Positions 7,063-16,755 of a DNA stretch of 40,141 bases are shown here, piece by piece (positions within the stretch are counted from its first letter, which is position 1; each line of letters starts with the position of its first letter). The translations under genes were made by a program, and so were the position numbers. The notes under the pieces are model-generated. The model was not told the DNA's origin and did not search any database. It worked only from the letters and a program-made list of their open reading frames with translations. Origin of the DNA: Opitutia bacterium (GTDB lineage Bacteria; Verrucomicrobiota; Verrucomicrobiia; Opitutales; JABJCN01); the NCBI GenBank assembly GCA_018668635.1, contig JABJCN010000099.1, positions 1-40,141 on the forward strand. Direction: 5' to 3'.

Positions 7063-10000
7063 GTGATCCTGATCCGGCAAAATATATTTGTGCTATTATC
7101 GGCAATTCTTCTGCTACTGGGTACAGGCATTCTTAACGCCCAGAATCTGGATGACCTGATAAATGGAACCAAAAGCTCAAAGAAAGAGTCCTCCATCCTG
7201 GATGAACTTATTGAGGGCAACTCCCAAGGTTACGCAGTCCGGTTAGTCAGGTTTGATTCCCCTGAAGATAATATTGATGAACACCTTTTTTGGCGAACCT
7301 ACAAAGGTCTCGTAACGGCTTCTGCAATTCCGGATGAGTTTAGTATAGACGGTGAACCGATCATGCAGACCACCGTCGGCCAGAAACAGATCCTGGAAGG
7401 GCCACTTCCAAAGCTTAAGCCGACAACCGGCTTCGCAAAGCTTGAAAAACGTGAGCACATTCTCAATCCTGGTCGTATCAAGATTCAAGCCCCAGGTGGA
7501 GATGTTGAGACAGGTCACCCGGCAGTCATAATTGATAAGACCCCCGTTGGAACAACCCTGCGCATCCAGCTTGCACCGGTAATTTTTGAAAGTCTGACAG
7601 ATGATGACCAACCGGTGCCCTTTCATCCAGAGGTAGTATGCGCTGAAAAACCACTGCTGAGTAAGTCCCTCCGCTTCCGCAAGCTCACATTGTGGCTACC
7701 CATCGGGCTTACATACGAATCTTCATTTGGCCGATTCCGCCTTGAGACAGATGGAACAATCCGATATGTGGAGGAGGAATTCCCGGAAGAAGTAACCTTT
7801 TCAGGCAAAGGTTTCATTAGAAAATACCCCGCTCGTGAAACAAGAGAATCCCGACCGATCGAGAATCCGGAATTCCATGTTTTGCGACGTGATAATAAAG
7901 TGCTGAGTATCTACACTGAACTATGGACTGAGCCTGGTAGACCACTGTTAATCGCACTCTCAGCAAAACAATACCAGAAGATCACATCAAAACCCTTCAG
8001 CAGAAAAAACATCCTCCGTAAGCCCCGGGCCGGTAAACCCATCTTTGCACGCAGGGCCAAGCCACCCTCGACCGAACTGGAGGCTTATGTTGCAGAAAAG
8101 CTGGAATGCCCCGCTCAAGACATAGTCTGGAACAGTATAGATTTTGAACAGCACAAAGGACCCACATACGTGCAATTCGAAATAACTGGACTGGGTACAA
8201 TTCGTCGCAATATTCTCGTTCAGACCAAAGGTGATGGACTCTACCTCCAAACTCATCGACAACGCAATGCATTTGCCCCCGATGAAATGGCTCCCATAAA
8301 CATATATATAGGCAAGGGGTTTCCTGGAGGCACAGCAACCTTTACCGCCAGATCCCGGACAGGTTTAGCTGGAGAAAATCAACATATTGCCAAGATCAAG
8401 CTACCCACAAATCCTGGTCCAGGGTACGATTCAAGGTTACTGCATCTTCAGACAAGCTGTTTGGCTCCCGGCCAGTATAACCTACATATTCGACTCAATA
8501 ACAAATGGCAATCGCAGACCTGTCCGATCACCATAACTCGTGCTCCAGTAAAAAGTCCTTTCACGCCCTTCGTAAAGGATTGGTTCGGCAATATTGAGAA
8601 TCATGAATTCCTCCAGATTCTGGAAGACGCCAATATCAGATTTCTTGTCAATGGGCCTCGTCTCCATTCTTCGATGCCACGGATTCATAGTGACCTGCAC
8701 CGACGATTGGAATCCGGGTTTGGCGCCTTACCACCGCCTGAATCAGTAACTTCAGCGACTCACAATGACAGAGTCCTCGACAATCTGCTAATCCACCGAA
8801 TCAGTCACATCGACTTTGCTCCAACACGTCGCGATGCACTCTACAATGAAGGTAGTAGTTACCATCACAGCCATCAACCGGATGTTGAACGCATGATTCG
8901 TCGTCTACAGATATTCTCTCAGCAGACAATGGACTATCCAAATGCAGTTGGAGTCACCCTTGCAATAGACACTCGTCATGAAGGCTCCCGATACGGATTT
9001 GGCACGCCTACGGATACAAATGTTATAAAACGCAACAAAGCCCTTTTTGACAAGCTGAAGAGTCAGGGGTTAACACCACTTTCCCGCGAAGAATTTCAAT
9101 TTCTCCAGCAGAATCCGAGGAGTCAGGATTCCATGGTTCGCGAAAAGGTTGATAGCCTGCGTGAAAGAGATCTTGCCTACTGGAATGCTTCCGCAGCGGA
9201 ATCCTACCAGAAACACAATCTCATCTATTTGGAGGCGATTAAAAAAATTAATCCCCTAGCAAAGGCTTTGGTACTGGAGGAATCTGATTTTGCCAAGGAA
9301 CATCAATCATTGGAAAGCTTCACTGAATCCAGCATATATTTTGCAAACATGAATTCAGGAGACTGGCCCATGTCGTCTGCGTTTACCACGGACTGGGCTC
9401 GAGCTCATGCACCGAAACGTCCAGTTTGGTTGACTGTACAAAGCGACGGCCCGTCAGAAGGCACGATCAAAAATCTACTCCACGCCTTTGGGCGCGGACT
9501 TCAAGGTGGAGGAATAGACCTGAATGCAAATGAGGATTCATCCGAATTGAGACGTCGCGCCAAATTCATGAAGTTTATTACGCAATATGGTGCAATTGCA
9601 AAATTTGCAATACCTGACCAAACAGTCACAATAGTTACCACTGGAGCAAAACAGCGCTATGTTCGCAATGGCATTTTTGATTACCATGCAGTCTACACTT
9701 TCTTCACAAGGCTTGGGTTCCCTCCGAGACTGATGGAGGAACGGGTATTCCACCCCCCTGCACAACCGAGTCTGATCGTACTGGTAAACGAAGAGCATGA
9801 CCTTCTCCCGAAAACCAGGGCAAGACTACAGGAAGCCCATAAAAATGGGCATGAGATACTGGCTATTGGCATCAAACCCAGAGATGTCCCAGTTGACCAT
9901 CACATTGAAAACAACCTCCTCTCCATCTACAAAAACACCAATGGATCCGGATTTGGAACGGAATCTCATCATTGGCTATGGGACCAATTCATAAAAAGGA

Positions 10001-13000
10001 AAGATGAATTTTCCGGGGTACTCAAAACAGCCAAGCTTAAGCCCAAGGCTTCCACCGATTCAGGGCGAGGTTATGTCCTAACTCTTGATGATGGCCCGAT
10101 ACGTTACATCGTGATAATTGCAGACAGGGCCCGTAGTCATCCAAGCAAGATCGTACGAGAACCTGCTCTGCCCGTTATTATAGATGGTAACTGGCCCGTT
10201 GTCAGAGACCTTCGGCTCCAGAAGAATCTACCAACAGAGAAGAAAAACAATCAAACACATGTCAAGGTAAGCCTTGAAACCGAACCCTGCACACTACTTG
10301 CCCTTCTTCCCGAAAGAGTAGAAAAGCATGACCAATATCGTGCCCCGGCGCTTATTGAGGTACATGACCAAGAAGGTAATCTACTAGAAAAGAGCTTCAG
10401 CACAACCGATGCATCCCTAAAGCGAGAGTCTGGTGTTGTTACCTTACAGGAACTCCTTACTGGTCTCACGACAAAAAGTAATATTTCTGTAACCACGACA
10501 AAAAAGATAATACATAAGGTACCGGAGGTACACGTAGTCAATCCACTCCACAAAGTTCCAGAGTTAATTCTTCTGGAAGCAAATCGAAGTGAAATCCTTC
10601 CCATTGCCAGGAATTTGGCCTTGAAGATAAATGCTCGCCTTTGGCAACTTCAATCAGACGACTTCGATGAACATCCATTTCGTTGGCAACCCCGTCCAAA
10701 TGATCATGCCCGAATCCAGCAAATTCGTAATGGGAAACTCGTAGGTTACCGGAAAAGCCTGTCCTCCTTCCTTGATGCTGACAAACGTCACAATCCTGCA
10801 CTGGGAGGATATCGTAGCATCAACCCACCCTTCATGATCGGTCAGGATTGCATCCTCTTTAGCGGAGGTGAGTTGGCCAACAGCCTTCGTGAAGTCTCCT
10901 CTTGGCTCGATACACCGAGCTCGCCTGGCCGAGAACAAGCCCGCATCCTAACCGTCCACAGCCCTTTCTTCTCAGGCAAACATGCTGTTTGCCTTGTGGC
11001 AAACGATTTGGACGGATTCAAGAAAGCGGCAGACCACCTTGCCAAAGAAAAGAATCGGGAATCAGGATCACAACAAACCAGCAGCCTCGCATCAGATCCC
11101 GATGCAAGCAAATCAGTGGGGCGAAAACCAGTCCCGACACCCTTCCGCAACTACTCCGCTCACCGCCATATCGAAGGGATTCAAACAACCTCGAACGGAC
11201 AGACATCCATCCTGTTCTCTGAAGAAAACGGTACAGCCATTGTCTCTCCCGAAGGCAAGACAACGGTGGCAATCAAGCCTCTTGATCACCCCGTCCGCAT
11301 CCTCCCCGATGGTACACTTTGGGCTGTCCAGACCTACGGAGACGAGACAGGTCATGTTGTATTTCGAAAACTCGACTCCAATGGCAATCTTCTTCGGGAA
11401 TTTGAAATCAAGGACTGTAACTTCAGCCCAGTCGGGTCCAAGAATTCTCCCACAATCAGTCCAGATGGGAAAACCGCCATTATTGGACGGCCTGGTGAAA
11501 TTCTCTTTATAGACCTTGAAGATGATTCTATAAGGACTTTCGACGACACTTCTAATATCCCACACAAATACTCCGCCTTCTATCCCCGTGTGCCTGTCAG
11601 CACCACGTTTTCCCCGAATGGGAAGTATCTACTGGTAACACTTGATTCACGCCCTCCCATCTCAGGAATATCTTCATCCACATTTCGTCCGACCTTCTCA
11701 ACAACTCTTCTACTCGATACAATCAGTCCGGAAAGCCCGATATGGATAATGGATGAAGAGAAGTCCAGGAAATCCACTTTTGCAATCCACCAGGGTTTCG
11801 CTTCAGTTGCCAACGATGGCACCTGTGCCCTGGCCGGGTACGATGGAGAAATTTTCATAATCGACCCGGACGGGGAAATTTTGCACAGACATAAATATGG
11901 AAGCAACAGATCGGGAAATATTGATCGCCAAGGCCCCGTTGATGGTGTCACAGTTGCCATAGCAACAAATGGTGGTCTAGCTGCATTTGCTTTCCGGAAA
12001 AAACTTTATCTCTGGAACGATGGAAACTTTGAGGACATCGATATTCCCCAAGGGATTATATCGCTAATAGTTCAACCCGATGGATCTCAAGTCTATTTAT
12101 CCACCGATTTAGGCAATCTCATGGCGCTGGATCCAAAGGGAAATGATTTGTGGAAAAAACAACTACAACCTGATGTTCATCTAGCCAATGCCCCCGACCA
12201 CAATCTTCTTGCTGCAGATGGAAGTGGCATTCTCCATCAGTTCTCTGCTGATGGTCAGCTTATTCGCAAGACCAATGTCTGGGAAGATTCTCTTCCCTTG
12301 ACGCACCAAATAGTGCGACCCATGGGATTTAAACGTGAGGATGAAAAAACACACTACAATGAACCTGAAACCCTTAAAATCGCACAACAAATTCTAGATG
12401 CTGAGCAAGTGGACATATGGGAACCCAAGGGACTGAAACGCGAACACCACGGAAAAACCTTTCACTATCTGGAAGGGCAAATCACATTCAATACGCAAGA
12501 TTGTGAGGATACGTTCCTCCACATGGTTTACCACAAGAAAAAGTCAGATAACTCTCTTATCGTAGAGGTCGATGGCAAGAAGAACAATATCTTCCACCTG
12601 GATATGCCGACCCCTGCCTACCGGGTGGTCAATATACCCATACAAGGTCTCAAAACAAAAGTGGTAATCCGGCTTAATACCTCCATTGGTATTGCTCATT
12701 GCTCTCTCTGGTCAATTCAGTGGCCAGGAACCAATATCGCCTACCAACCACCAGTTAGTACTCTGCTCGAACCTGAAAATGTAATTAAAAAAACACAAAG
12801 TCTTACTGACGATCTTCTGGGAGAAGATTTGCTACAAGACATACAAAAAAAGTCTCCACAGGATAATCCCGTTACTAAAAGCACAAATGGGAAACAACTT
12901 CGAGTATGGTGGCCAAATACGGACCCACTTCGGACCCAAGGTCACTTTCTTACACCAAAACTTGACCCGCGACTCATTGTTGACCGAAATCGCTTTAATG

Positions 13001-13341
13001 CCACTCCTCCCTGGACGAACTACCATGCCCCTTGGGGAGGAAGTTTCACCATTGAGTTTAAACGACCTATTAAAGCATCTCTAATCGCTACCTACGATCG
13101 TGAAACACGTCAATCCCGTGTGACAAAATCCATTGTGGCTTTCAACGGTATCCCTCGTAATTCACATGATAGTCCAACACCCTTTGATACAATAATTAAC
13201 AACGATCAGTTCTGGAGGCTTATCCGTCTTTCAAACCGTAATATCAAGACTCTGGGTGTGCATGCATTCAGCGGTCATGGTCCTGATGGACTCGGAGAAA
13301 TAGAAGTCTACCCGTCACGAAAAAATAGTGGGCAACAATAA
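7063..13341 (+). CDS. Giant (2092-aa) exported multidomain protein: TIM-barrel-like region, beta-propeller, C-terminal beta-sandwich
   Basis: A GTG start lies 1 bp after the upstream stop and is followed by a clear signal peptide (F-V-L-L-S-A-I-L-L-L-L-G; likely cleavage L-N-A-Q). By eye, residues 60-510 are beta-rich. Residues about 510-830 resemble a glycoside-hydrolase-like barrel (P-V-W-L-T-V-Q-S-D near 790, then F-G-R-G-L-Q-G-G-G), followed by a Rossmann/GATase-like stretch (S-L-I-V-L-V-N-E-E-H). Residues about 1366-1750 form a beta-propeller with repeated S-P-D-G-K, S-P-N-G-K and P-D-G-S units. The last ~340 residues include two probable beta-sandwich modules, the final one ending G-H-G-P-D-G-L-G-E-I-E-V-Y. 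I do not recognise the full architecture. Catalytic acids cannot be assigned, so enzyme activity is only a guess. It is the last and largest gene of the dehydratase-peptidase unit, which argues for a role with the same substrate. Confidence 0.8.
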   Translation: MILIRQNIFVLLSAILLLLGTGILNAQNLDDLINGTKSSKKESSILDELIEGNSQGYAVRLVRFDSPEDNIDEHLFWRTYKGLVTASAIPDEFSIDGEPIMQTTVGQKQILEGPLPKLKPTTGFAKLEKREHILNPGRIKIQAPGGDVETGHPAVIIDKTPVGTTLRIQLAPVIFESLTDDDQPVPFHPEVVCAEKPLLSKSLRFRKLTLWLPIGLTYESSFGRFRLETDGTIRYVEEEFPEEVTFSGKGFIRKYPARETRESRPIENPEFHVLRRDNKVLSIYTELWTEPGRPLLIALSAKQYQKITSKPFSRKNILRKPRAGKPIFARRAKPPSTELEAYVAEKLECPAQDIVWNSIDFEQHKGPTYVQFEITGLGTIRRNILVQTKGDGLYLQTHRQRNAFAPDEMAPINIYIGKGFPGGTATFTARSRTGLAGENQHIAKIKLPTNPGPGYDSRLLHLQTSCLAPGQYNLHIRLNNKWQSQTCPITITRAPVKSPFTPFVKDWFGNIENHEFLQILEDANIRFLVNGPRLHSSMPRIHSDLHRRLESGFGALPPPESVTSATHNDRVLDNLLIHRISHIDFAPTRRDALYNEGSSYHHSHQPDVERMIRRLQIFSQQTMDYPNAVGVTLAIDTRHEGSRYGFGTPTDTNVIKRNKALFDKLKSQGLTPLSREEFQFLQQNPRSQDSMVREKVDSLRERDLAYWNASAAESYQKHNLIYLEAIKKINPLAKALVLEESDFAKEHQSLESFTESSIYFANMNSGDWPMSSAFTTDWARAHAPKRPVWLTVQSDGPSEGTIKNLLHAFGRGLQGGGIDLNANEDSSELRRRAKFMKFITQYGAIAKFAIPDQTVTIVTTGAKQRYVRNGIFDYHAVYTFFTRLGFPPRLMEERVFHPPAQPSLIVLVNEEHDLLPKTRARLQEAHKNGHEILAIGIKPRDVPVDHHIENNLLSIYKNTNGSGFGTESHHWLWDQFIKRKDEFSGVLKTAKLKPKASTDSGRGYVLTLDDGPIRYIVIIADRARSHPSKIVREPALPVIIDGNWPVVRDLRLQKNLPTEKKNNQTHVKVSLETEPCTLLALLPERVEKHDQYRAPALIEVHDQEGNLLEKSFSTTDASLKRESGVVTLQELLTGLTTKSNISVTTTKKIIHKVPEVHVVNPLHKVPELILLEANRSEILPIARNLALKINARLWQLQSDDFDEHPFRWQPRPNDHARIQQIRNGKLVGYRKSLSSFLDADKRHNPALGGYRSINPPFMIGQDCILFSGGELANSLREVSSWLDTPSSPGREQARILTVHSPFFSGKHAVCLVANDLDGFKKAADHLAKEKNRESGSQQTSSLASDPDASKSVGRKPVPTPFRNYSAHRHIEGIQTTSNGQTSILFSEENGTAIVSPEGKTTVAIKPLDHPVRILPDGTLWAVQTYGDETGHVVFRKLDSNGNLLREFEIKDCNFSPVGSKNSPTISPDGKTAIIGRPGEILFIDLEDDSIRTFDDTSNIPHKYSAFYPRVPVSTTFSPNGKYLLVTLDSRPPISGISSSTFRPTFSTTLLLDTISPESPIWIMDEEKSRKSTFAIHQGFASVANDGTCALAGYDGEIFIIDPDGEILHRHKYGSNRSGNIDRQGPVDGVTVAIATNGGLAAFAFRKKLYLWNDGNFEDIDIPQGIISLIVQPDGSQVYLSTDLGNLMALDPKGNDLWKKQLQPDVHLANAPDHNLLAADGSGILHQFSADGQLIRKTNVWEDSLPLTHQIVRPMGFKREDEKTHYNEPETLKIAQQILDAEQVDIWEPKGLKREHHGKTFHYLEGQITFNTQDCEDTFLHMVYHKKKSDNSLIVEVDGKKNNIFHLDMPTPAYRVVNIPIQGLKTKVVIRLNTSIGIAHCSLWSIQWPGTNIAYQPPVSTLLEPENVIKKTQSLTDDLLGEDLLQDIQKKSPQDNPVTKSTNGKQLRVWWPNTDPLRTQGHFLTPKLDPRLIVDRNRFNATPPWTNYHAPWGGSFTIEFKRPIKASLIATYDRETRQSRVTKSIVAFNGIPRNSHDSPTPFDTIINNDQFWRLIRLSNRNIKTLGVHAFSGHGPDGLGEIEVYPSRKNSGQQ

Positions 13342-13551
13342 TGAAGCCAATGTAGCAAGCATAACTCCCATGCTTAAATCTCCCGCTAGAAAACACTTTA
13401 AATTCATCCTTACCATGGGTATAAAATAACATCAAGCAGAGGTTTTAATTATCCATTACCCCATCTATTCATTTTATTTTCTACTGGCCAAAACATATCA
13501 AATACGATTTATAGCCATGCCTCATTGGAATTATTATATATAAATATTAAA
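13342..13551. other. AT-rich intergenic region with a hairpin and probable promoter
   Basis: This region separates the giant-protein gene from the calcium-repeat protein gene. AAGCAT and ATGCTT (13357-13362 and 13370-13375, 7-nt loop) form a short perfect inverted repeat 16 bp after the stop, without a following T-run. The AT-rich stretch with TATATATAAAT just before 13552 would suit a -10 region. No ORF is supportable. Confidence 0.3.
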
Positions 13552-15267
13552 ATGATATCGCGTCCCCTTCAACGGTTTACACAACTTGCATTATTCATGC
13601 TGATTGGTATGGATGCAAAGGCAACATGGTACGACTACGCCTTCGCTGAGACAAGTGGCCAAAAAGACGCAGAGGGTAACAATATTCTTAAGCCCAATGG
13701 TACGCCATTACCCAACCTTCCACAAGGCCTGTCAAAGGCAACCACTACTCTAGATAATTCAGGCAACCTGTATGCAGCCTATTTCCTGGAGATCGAAAAA
13801 GATATCGTAAATCCAGATCTTACAATAACCAAAAGCCTGATTCCACACTTAACATGGATTAAATGGAGTAAAAATGTGTGGAAGGAGCAAACGGCCACAC
13901 TCCTCACTGGCATCACCTCCCCCCAAGTTGCGGTGGATTCAATGGGAAATGCCTTTCTCTTTTTTCTTAATGATGGAAATCTTAGATACGCACTCTGGTC
14001 AGATGCAAACCAGAGTTTTGACCCGACAAAAACAGCCATCAACACCAATGAGTATGTAGCTCAAGTCAGCTACGACTCCATCAATAAGAAACCTCGACCA
14101 CAAGTAACCTATTTGGACAAGGGCTCTGTGAAGCATGCATTCATTTTCCCTGAAACTGAGAGTGAATCTGTCATTGAGGTCAAGGCAGGTGTGTTTTCAT
14201 CTCTATCCATGGCAATTGATGCCAATGGTAGTCCCCACATTCTATACCATGACCTCGGTGAAGACACAAACCGTAATGGTAAGCTCGACGGTAATGAGGA
14301 TGTCGATGGTGATGGTGAATTTGACGAAGGTTCCCGCAATCTAAAATACGCAACCTACGATTCTGCCCTACAAGGATTCATTCGCTACACCCTTGCAGCA
14401 GGACATGAAGCTGGTTCACAAAATTCGATAGCAATTAGTTCAAACGGGAACATACACGCTTGTTATTATGATGCCAAACGTCTCGAGTTACGCTACATTA
14501 AGCGCAATATTTCTGGCAATTGGGAAAATCCCCAAACGGTTGATAATAATTGGATTAACGGAGGCTTGAACCACTTGGCAACTGATGCAAATGGCAATAT
14601 TCACATCAGCTATCTCGGTTATTATGGGTACAATGTTAAATATGCCACAAACCGAACAGGTTCTTGGACTAATGAGATCATCCAGACTACCAATGAGCAG
14701 GATCACTTTCGAGGCACTGCAATTGCTGCAGACAAGAATGGTCATCCACATATTCTCACCATTGAAAACGAGACTAACTACCTTCACTATATAACCACAA
14801 CCACGGACAAGGTTCCCTTGGTTGACTCCGACAACGATGGAGCCACGAATCTTGAGGAAAAGCTTCTTGATACCGACCCACTTCACCCGGACTCAGACGG
14901 TGATGGATTGACTGATGGCGAAGAAAAAGTCCTAGAAACTGACCCGAACAAAATAGATAGTGATGGAGATGGATTAACTGATGCCAAGGAGGAGAAACTC
15001 GGTCTCAATCCCAATGGAGAGAATACCGATGAAGATTTTGCTCAAGCCTTGGATGCTCACCGGGGTTATCCCAGAAGAACTTTCAAGACTTCCCCTTATA
15101 CGGATGGCTGGTTCTATACGACAGACATGGGTTGGCTTTATACCTCACCCGACTTCTTCCCTTATATATACAAACCTGATGAAGGAACTTGGTTCTTCTT
15201 TCAGGAAGGAACCAGTGCTCCCCGATGGTTTTTTAATACAAAAACCGGTGCGTGGGATCAGCGCTAA
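13552..15267 (+). CDS. Secreted surface protein with propeller-like repeats, calcium-binding D-rich repeats and aromatic C-terminal module
   Basis: I start at the ATG at 13552, which gives a signal peptide (T-Q-L-A-L-F-M-L-I-G-M-D-A-K-A); a TTG at 13525 is the alternative. The body (about residues 30-440) has repeated units such as S-M-A-I-D-A-N-G-S-P-H-I-L-Y, N-G-N-I-H-A-C-Y-Y and D-A-N-G-N-I-H-I-S-Y, resembling BNR/sialidase-like propeller blades. An EF-hand-like D-T-N-R-N-G-K-L-D-G-N-E interrupts it near residue 245. Residues ~430-490 hold thrombospondin-3-like calcium repeats (D-S-D-G-D-G-L-T-D twice). The last ~55 residues are rich in Trp, Tyr and Phe (D-M-G-W-L-Y-T-S; W-F-F-N-T-K-T-G-A-W), a module I recall at the ends of Verrucomicrobia surface proteins. 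Ligand and role are unknown; adhesion or glycan recognition is inference. Confidence 0.8.
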   Translation: MISRPLQRFTQLALFMLIGMDAKATWYDYAFAETSGQKDAEGNNILKPNGTPLPNLPQGLSKATTTLDNSGNLYAAYFLEIEKDIVNPDLTITKSLIPHLTWIKWSKNVWKEQTATLLTGITSPQVAVDSMGNAFLFFLNDGNLRYALWSDANQSFDPTKTAINTNEYVAQVSYDSINKKPRPQVTYLDKGSVKHAFIFPETESESVIEVKAGVFSSLSMAIDANGSPHILYHDLGEDTNRNGKLDGNEDVDGDGEFDEGSRNLKYATYDSALQGFIRYTLAAGHEAGSQNSIAISSNGNIHACYYDAKRLELRYIKRNISGNWENPQTVDNNWINGGLNHLATDANGNIHISYLGYYGYNVKYATNRTGSWTNEIIQTTNEQDHFRGTAIAADKNGHPHILTIENETNYLHYITTTTDKVPLVDSDNDGATNLEEKLLDTDPLHPDSDGDGLTDGEEKVLETDPNKIDSDGDGLTDAKEEKLGLNPNGENTDEDFAQALDAHRGYPRRTFKTSPYTDGWFYTTDMGWLYTSPDFFPYIYKPDEGTWFFFQEGTSAPRWFFNTKTGAWDQR

Positions 15268-15275
15268 AATTTCAT

Positions 15276-16736
15276 CTAGGCCAGAATGTCATGGATAATA
15301 TGTCCATGAACATCAGTTAATCGCATGTCCCTCCCACTAAAGCGAAACGTGGAGCGTGTATGGTCCAGACCCAGTAAATGAAGCATCGTTGCATGAAGAT
15401 CATGAATCTCCAGTTTGTTCTCCTCAACATAGTAACCAAAGTCATCTGTCCTGCCATGAACATGACCACCTTTCACTCCACCTCCTGCCATCCATAAGCT
15501 AAAGGCGAAAGGATGATGATCACGACCATCACGACCTTGGGCAAATGGTGTACGCCCGAATTCTCCGCTCCATACGACAAGAGTTTCATCCAGCATTCCC
15601 TGCTGCTTTAAATCCTTGAGCAAACCCGCAATCGGTTGGTCAACGGAAAGGGCGTTGCCAGCATGGCCTTTACGCAGTCCACCATGTTGATCCCATCTGT
15701 CTCCGGAACCTCCTGGACACGTAAGTTCAATAAAACGCACACCTCTTTGCACAAGACGACGTGCAAGCAGACAAGACCGACCGAAAGTCTTCGTGTGCTT
15801 ATTCCCATGATCAAGTCCATACATTCCCTTGATCGCATCAGGTTCATCATCAAAATCCATCAAGTCCGGTACTGCCATCTGCATCTTGTAGGCCAGTTCA
15901 TAATTAGCTACAGCAGACTCCAGTATATCATGACTTCCAGCCCTATCAAGGTTCTGCTTGTCCAATATTCTCATCAGGTCAAACTTGCTCTTCTGGATAT
16001 CATCGGAAGCATCTGCACGACGGGAATTGGAAACAGGTGGATTTGATGGACGAAAAACACTTCCTTGGTATGCCGCAGGAAGAAAACCCGCGTTAAAATT
16101 ATCCAGACCTCCTGGAGGGGTCAAACCACTGTTGAGAACGACGAACCCTGGAAGGTTTTGACACTCGCTCCCGAGCCCATATGTGGTCCACGCACCCATA
16201 CTTGGACGCCCCTGTAACCCACTGCCGGTATGAAGAAAATAATTGGCATTCGTATGTTCAGAAAACTTGGATGTCATCGAACGAATAACGCAAAGGTCGT
16301 CGGCACATTCGGCAATATGAGGAAACAAGTCACTGATCTCGATACCACTCTTGCCACGGTTCTTGAATTCCCAGGGACTGGCAAGTACCTTGCCGATATT
16401 GTTAAATTGTGTAGGCTGTACATTCATGTGCTTGTACGGATCCTGACCGTTATGCTTGTTGAGCATCGGCTTGGGATCAAAAGAATCTACATGGGAAACC
16501 CCGCCATCCATATAAAGAAAGATAACACTCTTTGCTTTCGCATTGTAATGTGGCTTCCGGGGCTTAAGGGGATCAAGGGATTTTGTCCGATCAATACCGG
16601 AGGCGTCCACACCAGCAAACGCTTTATCTTGAAGTAAACCTTGCAAGGCAATTGAACCAAATCCCAAGCCACAGGTTTGAAGAACCTGACGACGCGTAAC
16701 AGGCGATTTCCGAAATCTTCCGCAATGATGTTTCAT
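15276..16736 (-). CDS. DUF1501 family protein, Tat-exported
   Basis: I start at the ATG at 16734-16736 (M-K-H-H-C-G), which places a twin-arginine signal T-R-R-Q-V-L-Q followed by a hydrophobic stretch at the N-terminus. An upstream in-frame ATG at 16796 would overlap the preceding gene and spoil the signal. The mature region has the alkaline-phosphatase/sulfatase-like fold markers of DUF1501: K-S-V-I-F-L-Y-M-D-G-G-V-S-H-V-D near the start, S-M-T-S-K-F-S-E-H-T-N-A, and V-V-W-S-G-E-F-G-R-T-P-F with a following G-R-D-H-H-P-F. In PVC bacteria this family nearly always sits beside a DUF1549/DUF1553 cytochrome-like protein, as here, 19 bp downstream. The biochemical function is unproven; periplasmic sugar-derivative metabolism is the usual suggestion. 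Confidence 0.93.
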   Translation of the reverse strand: MKHHCGRFRKSPVTRRQVLQTCGLGFGSIALQGLLQDKAFAGVDASGIDRTKSLDPLKPRKPHYNAKAKSVIFLYMDGGVSHVDSFDPKPMLNKHNGQDPYKHMNVQPTQFNNIGKVLASPWEFKNRGKSGIEISDLFPHIAECADDLCVIRSMTSKFSEHTNANYFLHTGSGLQGRPSMGAWTTYGLGSECQNLPGFVVLNSGLTPPGGLDNFNAGFLPAAYQGSVFRPSNPPVSNSRRADASDDIQKSKFDLMRILDKQNLDRAGSHDILESAVANYELAYKMQMAVPDLMDFDDEPDAIKGMYGLDHGNKHTKTFGRSCLLARRLVQRGVRFIELTCPGGSGDRWDQHGGLRKGHAGNALSVDQPIAGLLKDLKQQGMLDETLVVWSGEFGRTPFAQGRDGRDHHPFAFSLWMAGGGVKGGHVHGRTDDFGYYVEENKLEIHDLHATMLHLLGLDHTRSTFRFSGRDMRLTDVHGHIIHDILA

Positions 16737-16755
16737 AAACAATGGCGTAATATAA

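Noticed and set aside
10982-11512. 176-residue ORF in another frame inside the giant gene
   Set aside because: It overlaps a region where the giant protein has clear propeller repeats; no signal or motif supports it.
7063-13341. Two or more genes fused by sequencing error
   Set aside because: The frame is continuous with consistent codon use and smooth domain transitions, and no internal start with an export signal is seen.
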